64,000 nucleotides of DNA from Pseudomonadota bacterium (GTDB lineage: Bacteria; Pseudomonadota; Gammaproteobacteria; Burkholderiales; Methylophilaceae): positions 558,001-622,000 of the forward strand of contig JAGVMP010000011.1 in the NCBI GenBank assembly GCA_020053735.1, read 5' to 3'. A program made the position numbers and the translations under genes. Below are positions 1 through 8,610 of this stretch, one piece after another. The notes under the pieces were generated by a model, which worked only from the letters and a program-made list of their open reading frames with translations, did not search any database and was not told the DNA's origin. Every line of letters begins with the position of its first letter. Positions within the stretch are counted from its first letter, which is position 1.

Positions 1-1143
1 AATTTCGCCAAAATTCAATTTCCAGTTATATGCTACTTGCGCTTTATCAATCAACTGAAAGCCTTGTGCATAAGCACAGATTTTTGAGCAATACAGTGCA
101 TTTTTAATTGCATCAATAATGACTTTTTTATCAGTCTCGTGCTTAATTACTGGGCCTTTTAGTATCTTGCTGGCTTCTACACGCTCTTCCTTTAAGCTAG
201 AAAGCGCACGCGCATAAACCGCTGCTGCAATCGCGTTAGCGGGTGAGCCAAGTTCTAGCGCGTTAGCAGCTGTCCATTGGCCAGTACCTTTTTGGCCAGC
301 AGTATCCAAAATCTGGTCAACTAGAAAACCCTTAGTCATTGGGTCTTTTTGTTGCAATATATCAGCAGTAATTTCGATTAAGAAACTAGATAATTCGCCT
401 TTATTCCACTCAGCAAATACTTTACCAATTTCGTCAGCCGGCATGCCTAGCAAGTTTTTCATCAACCAGTAGGCTTCGCAAATGAGCTGCATATCAATAT
501 ATTCAATGCCGTTATGTACCATTTTTACATAATGACCAGCACCGTCTGGACCAATATATTCGGCACATGAGAACCCGCCTACAACCGGTTTACCTGGCTT
601 ACCACCTTCCATCGGCTCACCCGTCACCGCATCTACTTTAGCCGCAATATCTCGCCAGATAGGCTCTAAACTCGCCCAAGCTTTACGCGTGCCAGATGGC
701 ATTAAACTTGGTCCAAAACGGGCGCCTGTTTCGCCACCAGACACGCCAGAGCCGATAAAATCAATTCCTTTTACTGCCAATTCTTTTTCGCGGCGAATCG
801 TGTCTGTCCACAATGAGTTACCGCCGTCAATAATAATATCGCCTTGCTCTAAAAATGGTAATAGCGCATTAATCGTTACATCTGTTGCACTACCAGCTTT
901 AACCAGTAAAATAATTTTACGTGGGCGTTTAATGCTTAACACAAATGAGGCTAAATCAGCATGCCCAACTACATTGGCATGCGATGGCTCATTGGCCTTG
1001 CACTCTTTGATGAAGTTGGTCATTTTTTTAGGGTCACGGTTGTATACCGCAATGGTGTAGCCGTGGTCGGCAATGTTTAGGGCAAGGTTTTGCCCCATTA
1101 CGGCTAGGCCAACTAGGCCAATATCAGCATTTTTTGTGGTCAT
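1..1143 (-). CDS. gnd: 6-phosphogluconate dehydrogenase, decarboxylating (partial, 3' end outside window)
   Basis: Oxidatively decarboxylates 6-phosphogluconate to ribulose 5-phosphate; in RuMP methylotrophs this is the key step of cyclic formaldehyde oxidation (established knowledge). The reading frame runs from the ATG at 1143 without a stop to the window edge, 381 codons; the family is about 470 residues, so the C-terminus is missing here. Visible: Rossmann motif [11 protein letters not shown] near residue 7, YNRDPKK about residue 34, the substrate-loop motif [27 protein letters not shown] with the catalytic Lys, and the signature GQKGTGQWT. Whether it prefers NAD or NADP cannot be told. 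It stands alone, 200 bp from the next gene. Confidence 0.95.
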   Translation of the reverse strand, partial: MTTKNADIGLVGLAVMGQNLALNIADHGYTIAVYNRDPKKMTNFIKECKANEPSHANVVGHADLASFVLSIKRPRKIILLVKAGSATDVTINALLPFLEQGDIIIDGGNSLWTDTIRREKELAVKGIDFIGSGVSGGETGARFGPSLMPSGTRKAWASLEPIWRDIAAKVDAVTGEPMEGGKPGKPVVGGFSCAEYIGPDGAGHYVKMVHNGIEYIDMQLICEAYWLMKNLLGMPADEIGKVFAEWNKGELSSFLIEITADILQQKDPMTKGFLVDQILDTAGQKGTGQWTAANALELGSPANAIAAAVYARALSSLKEERVEASKILKGPVIKHETDKKVIIDAIKNALYCSKICAYAQGFQLIDKAQVAYNWKLNFGEI

Positions 1144-1343
1144 TTTGTTCTCTATCAGGTTCTCTTAAATGGGTAATTTAAATAAATTTGAGTTGCATGC
1201 TTGTGGCCAGCAACTCGCTACGAGCTTTGCTACTTTAACTGCTTACTTTTGTACTACTGGTTTCAATATTACTTTGGGGTATTGTTATAAACTTCAAGTC
1301 ACTATTAAATGAAAAGCTGAAAACTAATTACATGATTCGGAAA

Positions 1344-2093
1344 CTACAGGGTTCTAGCAAACATTTGTAGCGTCATTTGATAACTTACGCTTGCCAACTC
1401 GGCATCGTAGCGAGAGTCTTCGTCACGCATAAAGGCATGTTGGGCATTAAACTCATGCCAGGTGTAATTTAAATTAGCAGCCGCTAATTTTTGTTGCACC
1501 AACACACGGCCTGCCGCAGGAATATGGTTATCTTGCTTGCCCCAAATCATCATCAACTCACCTTGAATATCCACTAGTCTTTCCAGGCTATGTTGATTCG
1601 GTTGATTCGGTATCGTATTAATATGCAAGTCGGTGGCATAAAAACAGGCAGTGGCTTTCACCTCTGGCTGCAAAGCCGCGCGAAACGCCAAATGTCCACC
1701 GATACAAAAGCCCATCGCCCCCAGATTACCGTTATACCAATCTTGGGTGCTTAAAAAATTGATCATGGCGCGATTATCTGTATCGTAGCCTTGCACATCT
1801 TTGGCAGCCTTATCGGCATTACCTTTTTCGCGACCAGCATCGTCATAACCTAGTACGGTACCGATGGGATTAAGCTCGTGAAATACCTCTGGCACCAGCA
1901 CGGCGTAACCATGCCCCGCCATATAAGCGGCGGCACGCGCGATGGGGCCTGTTTGCTGAAAAATTTCAGAGTAAAATAAAACTGCTGGTACTTTTTTTGT
2001 ATGCCCCATTTTATTTTCAACGGGCTTGTGAATATAGGTGCGCATCACACCTGTGGGCGTGCTGATATCGGCAACCTGCAAATGAACTAACAT
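1344..2093 (-). CDS. dienelactone hydrolase family protein
   Basis: Alpha/beta hydrolase of 249 residues, the usual length for the dienelactone hydrolase (DLH) family. The nucleophile elbow GFCIGGH places Cys130, with Asp188 (GKQDNH) and His219 (NAQHAF) completing a Cys-Asp-His triad. There is no signal peptide, so it should be cytoplasmic. Family members hydrolyse lactone or ester bonds; the substrate here is unknown, and no chlorocatechol genes are nearby, so a true dienelactone role is not supported. The ATG at 2093 has a second in-frame-looking duplicate context (ACTAACATAAG repeated) just upstream. Confidence 0.85.
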   Translation of the reverse strand: MLVHLQVADISTPTGVMRTYIHKPVENKMGHTKKVPAVLFYSEIFQQTGPIARAAAYMAGHGYAVLVPEVFHELNPIGTVLGYDDAGREKGNADKAAKDVQGYDTDNRAMINFLSTQDWYNGNLGAMGFCIGGHLAFRAALQPEVKATACFYATDLHINTIPNQPNQHSLERLVDIQGELMMIWGKQDNHIPAAGRVLVQQKLAAANLNYTWHEFNAQHAFMRDEDSRYDAELASVSYQMTLQMFARTL

Positions 2094-2247
2094 AAGTGAA
2101 CTAACATAAGGACTAGTAAATCTATATTTTCAAAGGCGTTATTTTACTAGTTTTGTGAGTAATGTCACACAATTAATCCATAAATTTTGACAATATGGTT
2201 GTATGCTAAGAAATAGCATCTTCAATTAACGATAAAGTGAGTTTGTT

Positions 2248-3258
2248 ATGCGTACATTCATTACCTTGTTGGGGTTTACGTTAACTTCGGCGTTTGCTCC
2301 AGCTGCTACTGCAGAATCCGTCGCAGACATGACTTATAGACTAAAAGGCTCTGTGACTAAAGTACATGTCACCACGCAATCTGGTGGGCATGGCGTGGGC
2401 ACAGGCGTGGTTGTGGGTAAAGACTTGGTTGCTACTAATTGCCATGTGCTAGCCAATGCGCGTGGTGTAAAAATTACCAAGTTTGGCGAAAGTTACACCC
2501 CAGAAGCCATGCGCGCCGATTGGAAGCATGATTTATGTATTTTGCGCTTTCAATTTTTAGAGCTAAAACCTGTTGAGTTGGGGGATTCTGAAAACTTAAA
2601 ATATGAACAGCCAGTATTTTCTATCGGCTTCCCAGGGGGACCACCAAAACCGCAATCCACCATAGGTAAAATTAAAGCTTTATACCCGTTAGACGACAGT
2701 CATGTGGTACGCACAGATGCCTCATTTGTCATGGGCGCTAGTGGCAGCCCCGTGTTTGATAGCGAGGGAAAACTCATTGCCATTAGCACCTTTAAAAGTC
2801 CTGGCCGTGGCGCATATTTTTATAACATTCCCGTTAAATGGGTAAAGGCGTTACTAAATGCGCCAGAAACTGTTTCATTGGCATCAGGCGGCGTACCATT
2901 TTGGGACGCGCCCGATACCGAACGGCCGTTTTTTATGCGTGTAGTTTTGCCCTACCAAAATGACAAATGGGATGAGCTAAAAGTAGTCGCGCAAGAATGG
3001 ATAGCAAAAGAACCAAATAGCCCAGAAGCCTTATTTTACGCAGGAATTTCTGAAGAACGCTTGGGCAACGCAAGTCAAGCAAATATGTACTTTAGCAAAG
3101 CGCTGGCTTTGCAACCGCAACACGGTGCCACGCTGATTGAGCTTGGTTTAATGGCCAACCGCGCAGGCAAAACCGAAGAAGTGGAAAAGACGCGCGTTGC
3201 CTTAAAAGCAATTGACTTGGATTTGGATGTGGAGTTTGGTGAAGCGCTGAAAAAATAG
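2248..3258 (+). CDS. exported trypsin-like serine protease with C-terminal TPR repeats
   Basis: 336 residues. An N-terminal signal peptide (about residues 1-22, ending ATA|E) sends it to the periplasm. The chymotrypsin-fold domain shows His66 (TNCHVL), Asp95 (KHDLCIL) and Ser165 (GASGSPVF), the complete triad of HtrA-type peptidases, but no PDZ domain follows. Residues about 230-320 contain two TPR-like helix pairs (EALFYAGISEERLGN and GATLIELGLMANRAG). It is a paralogue of the protease at 17375-18409, with nearly identical wording around the catalytic residues. Likely envelope stress or protein quality control, by inference only. Start is ATG at 2248 after GATAAAGTGAG. Confidence 0.85.
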   Translation: MRTFITLLGFTLTSAFAPAATAESVADMTYRLKGSVTKVHVTTQSGGHGVGTGVVVGKDLVATNCHVLANARGVKITKFGESYTPEAMRADWKHDLCILRFQFLELKPVELGDSENLKYEQPVFSIGFPGGPPKPQSTIGKIKALYPLDDSHVVRTDASFVMGASGSPVFDSEGKLIAISTFKSPGRGAYFYNIPVKWVKALLNAPETVSLASGGVPFWDAPDTERPFFMRVVLPYQNDKWDELKVVAQEWIAKEPNSPEALFYAGISEERLGNASQANMYFSKALALQPQHGATLIELGLMANRAGKTEEVEKTRVALKAIDLDLDVEFGEALKK

Positions 3259-3266
3259 AATACGGC

Positions 3267-3629
3267 TCAAGCGTGCACTAATTGCTTAAAACCGCCATAA
3301 GCCATACGCTTACAATCAAAAATTTGATTGGATGAATCCATCATCTCGGTCATGCGCGGGTCTGAAAATATCCTAGCGTTAGCTGCATCTCTCGCCTCTC
3401 GAGAGGCAAACACCACCCATGAAAATATCACTGTTTCATCTGATGTTACATTGGCAAGTTGCGGAAACGACAGCACATCTTTCACATCCATGTCGTCACC
3501 TATGCATTCCCAATAATCGAGTGCGCCGTGTTCCTTCCAAATTATCGCTGCTTTTTCAGCCACGATACGCTAGTCATCAATACGCGATTTGGCTACAGGA
3601 ATCACAAACCCATCAACATAGCGAGTCAT
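3267..3629 (-). pseudogene. DUF1428 family protein with in-frame amber codon
   Basis: DUF1428 proteins are about 115-120 residues and begin with a YVDGFV motif. Read from the ATG at 3629, the frame gives MTRYVDGFVIPVAKSRIDD, then TAG at 3572-3570, then RIVAEKAAIIWKEHGALDY and a normal family C-terminus ending at 3267. The amber codon falls where the family usually has Tyr (the D-A-Y-R region), so a single base change from TAC or TAT explains it. A GTG at 3563 could start a 98-residue product lacking the first beta strand. The rest of the frame is intact, so the lesion is recent, a sequencing error, or read through. Function of the family is unknown. Confidence 0.8.
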
Positions 3630-3651
3630 CACCTTTTCTTACCTAAATTAA

Positions 3652-3873
3652 TTAATAGTCGGGTGCACGGCCCGTAGAATAACCTTGCGGTATATCACTC
3701 TGCCATTCGCCACAATCGTCGCACAGGTGGTCATGCATGGTGGGACTTAAAGTCAAATTCGCACTATTGCAAAACTTGCAGTTTGTGGGATGAATAGCTG
3801 CCGTTTTGTGATGCGCTTCGTGGTGCTCGGTGGCAACTTTACTGCTACCTAAGCCGTATTTATTATCTGGCAT
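3652..3873 (-). CDS. small zinc-ribbon-like protein
   Basis: 73 residues from the ATG at 3873, which has GGAG seven to eight bases upstream; a TTG four codons earlier is less likely. The C-terminal half carries two Cys pairs (NCKFCN and LCDDCGEW) spaced as in a zinc ribbon, and the N-terminal half is His-rich (EHHEAHHK), suggesting metal binding. I do not recognise a named family. It is co-directional with the DUF1428 gene, which starts 22 bp downstream of its stop. Its own promoter would lie in the 100 bp before sua5's stop. Confidence 0.65.
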   Translation of the reverse strand: MPDNKYGLGSSKVATEHHEAHHKTAAIHPTNCKFCNSANLTLSPTMHDHLCDDCGEWQSDIPQGYSTGRAPDY

Positions 3874-3974
3874 ATTAAACTCCAAACTTGCCTAGAAATT
3901 TACATAGATTTCACTATGGATTTCACATAGTTGCAGTTCAAATTTACGCTCATTTTTGCTTAAAAACAAGTTTT

Positions 3975-4925
3975 TTATCGATGCGTAGCGCGCGTTAACC
4001 TATCTAAAATCGCCAACCATTCTGTCGCGTTCGGCGGGGCTTCTATGAGTAGTTGCTCTGCGTTCAGGGCGTCCATTTTATGCAGCGTGTCATACAGTTT
4101 ATACGCTACATCAGTGGCATTGTTATTCAGCACAAAATACGTACAATTGGGCACTGCCCCAGCGCCCAATAGCAGCGCGACTGCACGGACATTGGGGTGC
4201 CTATTGGCATGTGAAATCAACTCAGCCCGCGAAGTAAACAATTGTATTGGGGTGCGTGGCGAGTAGTGCTGCGCATGCTGCCCCGGCGCTTTGATGACTT
4301 GCTTAGTCTTCGTAGCAGGAACGCCAGAAACCGCATGGATATTGGCTTCTGGCAGCATACCCAAACGTAATAGCTGCCAGCTTTCGCCGTTTTGGTTATT
4401 AGTCACCGCGACAATGGTAGACTCTATCCCCACTTCACAAGCACCACCATCTAACACCGCAACCACATCACCTAAGCTGGCAGTCACATGTGCCGCTGTG
4501 GTGGGGCTAAGCTGGGTAAATTTATTGGCTGAAGGCGCTGCCAAAGCCAAACCACTCTGCTTGAGTAATTGCAAAGTCAGCGCGTGATTCGGTACCCGCA
4601 GTGCTACGGTGGGGTGATTGCCACGCAAAATATTGGAAACATGCGGCTTAGCTAGCAGCACCAAGGTAAGAGGACCAGGCCAAAATGCCTGTGCCAATTT
4701 TTGTGCCAGTGGCGTAAACCCGGTCGCCCAATTGTTAACCTGGTTAATATCTGCAATATGCACAATGAGCGGATTATCGGCAGGGCGTTGTTTAATGGCA
4801 TAAATTTGGCGCAAAGCGTCATCATTGCTAGCATCTGCGGCTAGGCCGTATACTGTCTCGGTCGGTATCGCCACCACCTCACCATTTTGCAGCTTAATGA
4901 TCGCCTCATCTAAATTAACGCGCAT
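3975..4925 (-). CDS. sua5: L-threonylcarbamoyladenylate synthase (Sua5/YciO/YrdC family, long form)
   Basis: Makes threonylcarbamoyl-AMP from threonine, bicarbonate and ATP for the t6A modification of ANN-reading tRNAs. 316 residues from ATG 4925 (MRVNLDEAI); an upstream in-frame extension to 5060 has no homology and would run into the divergent gene's promoter, so I reject it. YrdC domain about 1-200: PTETVYGLAADA, KQRPADNPL (K-x-R), APSANK (S-x-N) and GIESTIV. A C-terminal Sua5 domain follows (HYSPRTPIQLF), so this is the two-domain Sua5 rather than TsaC. The linker (about residues 190-202, ANIHAVSG) is encoded by a copy of the 37-bp repeat. Confidence 0.92.
   Translation of the reverse strand: MRVNLDEAIIKLQNGEVVAIPTETVYGLAADASNDDALRQIYAIKQRPADNPLIVHIADINQVNNWATGFTPLAQKLAQAFWPGPLTLVLLAKPHVSNILRGNHPTVALRVPNHALTLQLLKQSGLALAAPSANKFTQLSPTTAAHVTASLGDVVAVLDGGACEVGIESTIVAVTNNQNGESWQLLRLGMLPEANIHAVSGVPATKTKQVIKAPGQHAQHYSPRTPIQLFTSRAELISHANRHPNVRAVALLLGAGAVPNCTYFVLNNNATDVAYKLYDTLHKMDALNAEQLLIEAPPNATEWLAILDRLTRATHR
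4320..4356 (-). repeat. 37-bp palindromic repeat embedded in sua5 coding sequence
   Basis: Read on the minus strand this segment contains AAGCCAATATCCATGCGGT, 19 bases identical to the intergenic repeat at 50966-51002. The flanks form a hairpin, GCCAGAA-x-CC pairing with GG-x-TTCTGGC, with the conserved 11-nt loop. The arm sequence differs from the intergenic copies but still pairs. It encodes the linker between the two Sua5 domains, where an insertion would be tolerated. Confidence 0.75.
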
Positions 4926-5009
4926 ATTCAACCACTCAATATCAAAGCTGCATTTTACTACTGAAGACCGCGATGCGCTAAAATACGTCCTCTGAAAAAA
5001 AGGATGCAT

Positions 5010-5351
5010 ATGAAACAAGTTGCTGTTAGCCAAATTACCGTAGAAAAAAACCCCAGCCAAACTAAATTAAACGCTTTAGGCGTAACAAAATGGCCAACCT
5101 GGAAAAAAGAAGTTTCAACGTTTGACTGGAGCTTTCCTGAGCAAGAAATTGCTTATATTTTAGAGGGCAGTTGCATCATTACGCCAGCTGGTGGCTTGCC
5201 TGTCAGCTTTGGCAAGGGTGATTTAGTAACTTTTCCTGCAGGCGTAAAAGCCAGCTGGCAAGTACTGGAGCCATTACACAAACATTATCAGCTGGACGGC
5301 AACATCGTTACGCAAACCTTGAAGCGCATTAAAGCAGCGCTGAAGTTGTAA
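5010..5351 (+). CDS. cupin-domain protein (Cupin_3-like)
   Basis: 113 residues from the ATG at 5010, which lies five bases after AAAAAGGA; the ATG two codons earlier overlaps that ribosome-binding site. Single small cupin barrel: strand motifs EIAYILEGSCIITPAGG and FGKGDLVTFPAGVKASWQV match the Cupin_3 type found in small stand-alone proteins. Such proteins bind small ligands or metals; the substrate is unknown and metal-ligand histidines are sparse. Divergent from sua5 (84 bp between starts) and convergent with alkB. Confidence 0.75.
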   Translation: MKQVAVSQITVEKNPSQTKLNALGVTKWPTWKKEVSTFDWSFPEQEIAYILEGSCIITPAGGLPVSFGKGDLVTFPAGVKASWQVLEPLHKHYQLDGNIVTQTLKRIKAALKL

Positions 5352-5366
5352 ACATACGAAACTACT

Positions 5367-6053
5367 TTAAGCCGCTTTTCTAAAAGTAAGGTTAATACGG
5401 CATGCCCCTAAAGCCGCATGGTCATTGGTTTGTATATTGGCAGCTTGCAGGGGCATGACTCCGTGATAATTTAAGCGTGTTTTTCCACCCCATACAATCA
5501 CATCCCCATGTTGCAATAAAATCTTAATGGGTTTGTCTGAACGTTTTGCGCCACCAAATAAAAATGTGGCCGGCACCCCCAGTGATACCGAAACGATGGG
5601 CTGATTAAAATCTTGCTCATCTTTATCTTGGTGCAAACCCATCCGCGTAGCAGGCTGATATTGGTTAATTAAGCAGGCATCTGGCACAAAATTAGCATAA
5701 CCTGCTTGCGCAGCAGCAGCGTTTGCCAGCGCCATAAAACTATTAGGCATGGGTTGCCAAGGCAAACCAGTAATTGGGTCTAGGGCTGCGTACCGATAAC
5801 CTTTTTTATCTGAAACCCAACCTAAGGCGCCACAATTGGTCATAGCGACCGACATGGTAAAGCCAGCTGGCGTTGTCATATGACGCAAGGGCGAATTTTC
5901 TAAAATGCCATTTAAATCTGCCAGCAATGTTGCCTCATCTAGCAAGCCATTTTTATTCTGTTGAACAAAATTGCGTAATAACATTGCGCCATCAGCAATA
6001 TGAACTTGTTGCTCGTTCAGGCTACCGAATAAATCGTTTTCGAATAAATCCAT
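5367..6053 (-). CDS. alkB: AlkB-like Fe(II)/2-oxoglutarate-dependent DNA dioxygenase
   Basis: Removes 1-methyladenine and 3-methylcytosine lesions by oxidative demethylation. 228 residues, normal for AlkB. Iron ligands His141 and Asp143 (GLHQDKDE) and His197 (LNYHGV); the RINLTFR motif supplies Arg219 and Arg225 for 2-oxoglutarate and substrate. NQYQPATRMG precedes the HxD motif as expected. Its start lies only 15 bp from the divergent alkA start, which suggests joint control, although no Ada regulator is present in the window. No clear Shine-Dalgarno sequence precedes the ATG. Confidence 0.9.
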   Translation of the reverse strand: MDLFENDLFGSLNEQQVHIADGAMLLRNFVQQNKNGLLDEATLLADLNGILENSPLRHMTTPAGFTMSVAMTNCGALGWVSDKKGYRYAALDPITGLPWQPMPNSFMALANAAAAQAGYANFVPDACLINQYQPATRMGLHQDKDEQDFNQPIVSVSLGVPATFLFGGAKRSDKPIKILLQHGDVIVWGGKTRLNYHGVMPLQAANIQTNDHAALGACRINLTFRKAA

Positions 6054-6068
6054 TTATAATGCTGCTTT

Positions 6069-6722
6069 ATGTCTACTCAACCCATGTCCAATCAAGCAGT
6101 TTACGCCGATGCGGTTCAGTTTTTAAGCAATATTGATGCAGATTGGGCGCAATTAATCAACACTGTTGGCGCTTGCACGTTAGCGACAGAAATTGAGCCT
6201 AAACTAAGCCCTTACCAAGCTTTAGTGCAAGCGGTGGCTTATCAACAATTGCACGGTAAAGCAGGCGATGCCATTTTTGCCAAATTTAAAGCCCATTTTG
6301 ATGGCTTTCCTCAACCTGAACAATTAGTTACCGCGCAATTTGACGATTTACGTGCTTGCGGCTTTTCTGGCAGAAAAATTGAAACCATACAAGGCATTGC
6401 ACAAGCGGCTTTAAATGACGTTGTGCCTTCGCGCCAAGACGCTGATAACTTGAGTGATGTTGCATTGATTGAGCGCTTAATTACGCTAAAAGGCATAGGT
6501 CAATGGACGGTGGAAATGATGCTGATTTTTACCCTGGGCCGCATGGATATTTTGCCTGTCGATGACTTTGCAGTAGTGGCGGGTTATACGCGCCTTAAAA
6601 AATTAAGCACTGCGCCAAAACCGAAACAATTAGCCGAGATTGGCAAAGCGTGGTCACCTTACCGCAGCGTAGCAAGCTGGTACTTATGGCGCGTGCCTCG
6701 CCTAGTAAATAACGCAACTTAA
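6069..6722 (+). CDS. alkA: DNA-3-methyladenine glycosylase II (HhH-GPD)
   Basis: Excises alkylated purines. 217 residues: the HhH-GPD core without the N-terminal AlkA domain, as in the short bacterial and yeast Mag1-like forms. Helix-hairpin-helix about 139-150 (LKGIGQWTVEM), followed by the catalytic Asp region LPVDDFAV (Asp165/166). ATG 6069 sits nine bases after a TATAAT at 6055-6060, which would make the transcript nearly leaderless; ATG 6084 (MSNQ) is an alternative. The MFS gene follows after 14 bp, probably in the same transcript. Confidence 0.88.
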   Translation: MSTQPMSNQAVYADAVQFLSNIDADWAQLINTVGACTLATEIEPKLSPYQALVQAVAYQQLHGKAGDAIFAKFKAHFDGFPQPEQLVTAQFDDLRACGFSGRKIETIQGIAQAALNDVVPSRQDADNLSDVALIERLITLKGIGQWTVEMMLIFTLGRMDILPVDDFAVVAGYTRLKKLSTAPKPKQLAEIGKAWSPYRSVASWYLWRVPRLVNNAT

Positions 6723-6736
6723 ACTACATAACAACA

Positions 6737-7957
6737 ATGAGAAAATTATTTACGCATAATCAGTTTGCGCTGACGAAACTACTGACATACCGCATATTTA
6801 TGGTGCTGGGCTACCAATCCATGGCCGTTGCGGTAGGCTGGCATATTTATCAAATTACGCGCGACCCTTTGTCATTGGGTTTAATTGGTTTGGCCGAAGT
6901 GCTGCCATATTTTGCCAGTGCACTGTTTGCTGGCTATTGCATCGATCATTACTCTCGGCGCTGGTTTGGTGTGCTGGCGGCCTTGTTACTTTGTTTGATT
7001 GCCTTTGGCTTAGCCGCAATTTCTGCTGGTTATATTGTGGGCGATACCGTGTTCTGGATATATGCCAGCATTGCCTTTACTGGCTTGGCGCGCGCTTTTA
7101 TTGCCCCCAGCTACAGTGCGTTGATGGCGATTATTGTCCCACGTGAAAGCTACGCCAAAGCGGCTGGTATTGGCAGCTCAACTTTTCAAATTGGGCTTAT
7201 AGCTGGGCCAGCAATAGGTGGCTTACTAGTGGGCTTTGCTAGCACGACCACTTCCTATATGTTTTCGGCACTGATGTGCATTGGCGCAATGCTTGCACTA
7301 TTATCTTTACGCATTAAACAGCCACCGCCGGCTGAAACTGCTCCAGTATTCGCTAGCATTGGGCAAGGTTTAAAATTTGTGTGGAATAACCAGATTTTAT
7401 TTGGTGCGCAAATGCTCGATATGTTTGCTGTATTGCTGGGCGGCGCAGTGGCGATGCTACCTGCGTTTATTCAAGATATCTATCATCTTGGTCCAGAAAG
7501 CTTAGGTCTGTTACGTGCTATGCCAGCCATTGGCGCCATGTGCGTGGGCGTTTATCTAGCACGCAATCCGATTAATCGACATGCTGGCCGCTACCTACTG
7601 TGGGCGGTGGCAGGCTTTGGCGCCTGCATGATATGTTTTGGATTGAGTCAAAGTTATTGGTTAGCAGGCATATTTTTATTGCTCTCAGGCGCATTTGATG
7701 GCGTATCGGTAGTGTTACGCACCACCATTATGCAATTGGCCACGCCTGACGGTATGCGCGGCCGCGTTTCTGCTATCAACGGTATATTCATTGGCTCGTC
7801 GAATGAATTAGGCGCGTTTGAGTCTGGCGTAGCGGCGCGTTTAATTGGCTTGGTGCCCTCTGTCGTTTTTGGTGGTTTGATGACGATTGGCGTTGTAGCA
7901 GCAACGGCTAAACTCAACCCCACGCTAAAACAGTTAGAATTGAGCCAACTAAAATAG
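6737..7957 (+). CDS. MFS transporter (EntS/MFS_3-like)
   Basis: 406 residues with about 12 predicted hydrophobic segments. Motif GYCIDHYSRRW between helices 2 and 3 resembles the MFS loop (G-x-x-x-D-x-x-x-R-R), and GRVSAINGIFIGSSNELG near residue 350 is typical of the enterobactin-exporter-like (MFS_3) group. It would export a small molecule across the inner membrane; the substrate cannot be inferred. It follows alkA by 14 bp, so it may be co-transcribed with a repair gene, which is an uncommon pairing. Confidence 0.82.
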   Translation: MRKLFTHNQFALTKLLTYRIFMVLGYQSMAVAVGWHIYQITRDPLSLGLIGLAEVLPYFASALFAGYCIDHYSRRWFGVLAALLLCLIAFGLAAISAGYIVGDTVFWIYASIAFTGLARAFIAPSYSALMAIIVPRESYAKAAGIGSSTFQIGLIAGPAIGGLLVGFASTTTSYMFSALMCIGAMLALLSLRIKQPPPAETAPVFASIGQGLKFVWNNQILFGAQMLDMFAVLLGGAVAMLPAFIQDIYHLGPESLGLLRAMPAIGAMCVGVYLARNPINRHAGRYLLWAVAGFGACMICFGLSQSYWLAGIFLLLSGAFDGVSVVLRTTIMQLATPDGMRGRVSAINGIFIGSSNELGAFESGVAARLIGLVPSVVFGGLMTIGVVAATAKLNPTLKQLELSQLK

Positions 7958-8040
7958 CTAAACTGTCTTGTGAGGCTTTTTAATTGGATGGCTTATTAAA
8001 TTCTATTTGTAATTTTTATATATAAAAAATACAGAATTTT

Positions 8041-8053
8041 ACGAATAATTTGT
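8041..8053. promoter_or_regulatory. possible operator of the MarR/OhrR gene
   Basis: ACGAATAATTTGT is an imperfect palindrome (10 of 13 positions symmetric), 35 bp before the ATG of the MarR-family gene, in a very AT-rich stretch. OhrR proteins commonly bind such AT-rich inverted repeats in their own promoters. Site assignment is inference. Confidence 0.35.
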
Positions 8054-8087
8054 GTACTATGTAATTAATTAACCATTGGCTGTTTTT

Positions 8088-8549
8088 ATGATCTACGAAA
8101 ATTTAAAACTAGACAATCAGCTGTGTTTTGCCTTGTATTCTGCTACGCACGCACTTACCCGCGCTTACCGCAATGCGCTTGAAAGCACTGGCATTACCTA
8201 TACGCAATATCTAGTGTTGCTCGCGTTGTGGGAAAACAATCAATTGACCGTAAAAAGTGTTGCGGATAGATTAGATTTAGATTCAGCTAGCTTAACGCCC
8301 ATTTTGAAACGTTTAGAAGCGGCGGGTTTTTTAACGAGACTGCGCAATAAGGCAGATGAGCGCGTCGTAGAAATTACGCTGACTGACAAGGGCCATGCCT
8401 TACAAGATGAGGTAGCGAATATTCAAAAACGGGTGGCTTGCCAAACCGGTTTACCGCCTGATGAATTTGAGCAATTAAAACATTCACTACATAAATTAGT
8501 AGAGACCATGCATGCTAATGAAGTGGTTGATATTGAAACGGCGGCTTAA
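8088..8549 (+). CDS. ohrR: MarR-family regulator, OhrR-like
   Basis: 153 residues from ATG 8088; a TTG 12 bp upstream is less likely. The N-terminus LDNQLCFALYSATHALTRAYR matches OhrR, including the single redox-sensing Cys about residue 13. A winged-helix domain follows (SVADRLDLDSASLTPILKRLEAAGFLTR) with the wing ADERVVEITLT. OhrR represses the organic hydroperoxide reductase Ohr and is inactivated by Cys oxidation. No ohr gene is adjacent in this window, so the target is elsewhere or different. Neighbouring globin is convergent. Confidence 0.82.
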   Translation: MIYENLKLDNQLCFALYSATHALTRAYRNALESTGITYTQYLVLLALWENNQLTVKSVADRLDLDSASLTPILKRLEAAGFLTRLRNKADERVVEITLTDKGHALQDEVANIQKRVACQTGLPPDEFEQLKHSLHKLVETMHANEVVDIETAA

Positions 8550-8560
8550 GCTTTGAATGA

Positions 8561-8598
8561 AAAAAACCACAGTGCACATGACGTAACTGTGGTTTTTT
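8561..8598. terminator. bidirectional Rho-independent terminator
   Basis: Thirteen-base inverted repeat AAAAAACCACAGT / ACTGTGGTTTTTT with a 12-nt loop. It lies between the convergent OhrR-like and globin genes and has A/T runs on both sides, so it can serve both. Confidence 0.9.
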
Positions 8599-8610
8599 TC
8601 ACCTAATTAC

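Noticed and set aside
689-1060. Plus-strand open frame opposite gnd
   Set aside because: It is the reverse-strand shadow of a highly conserved gene and has no family resemblance or RBS.
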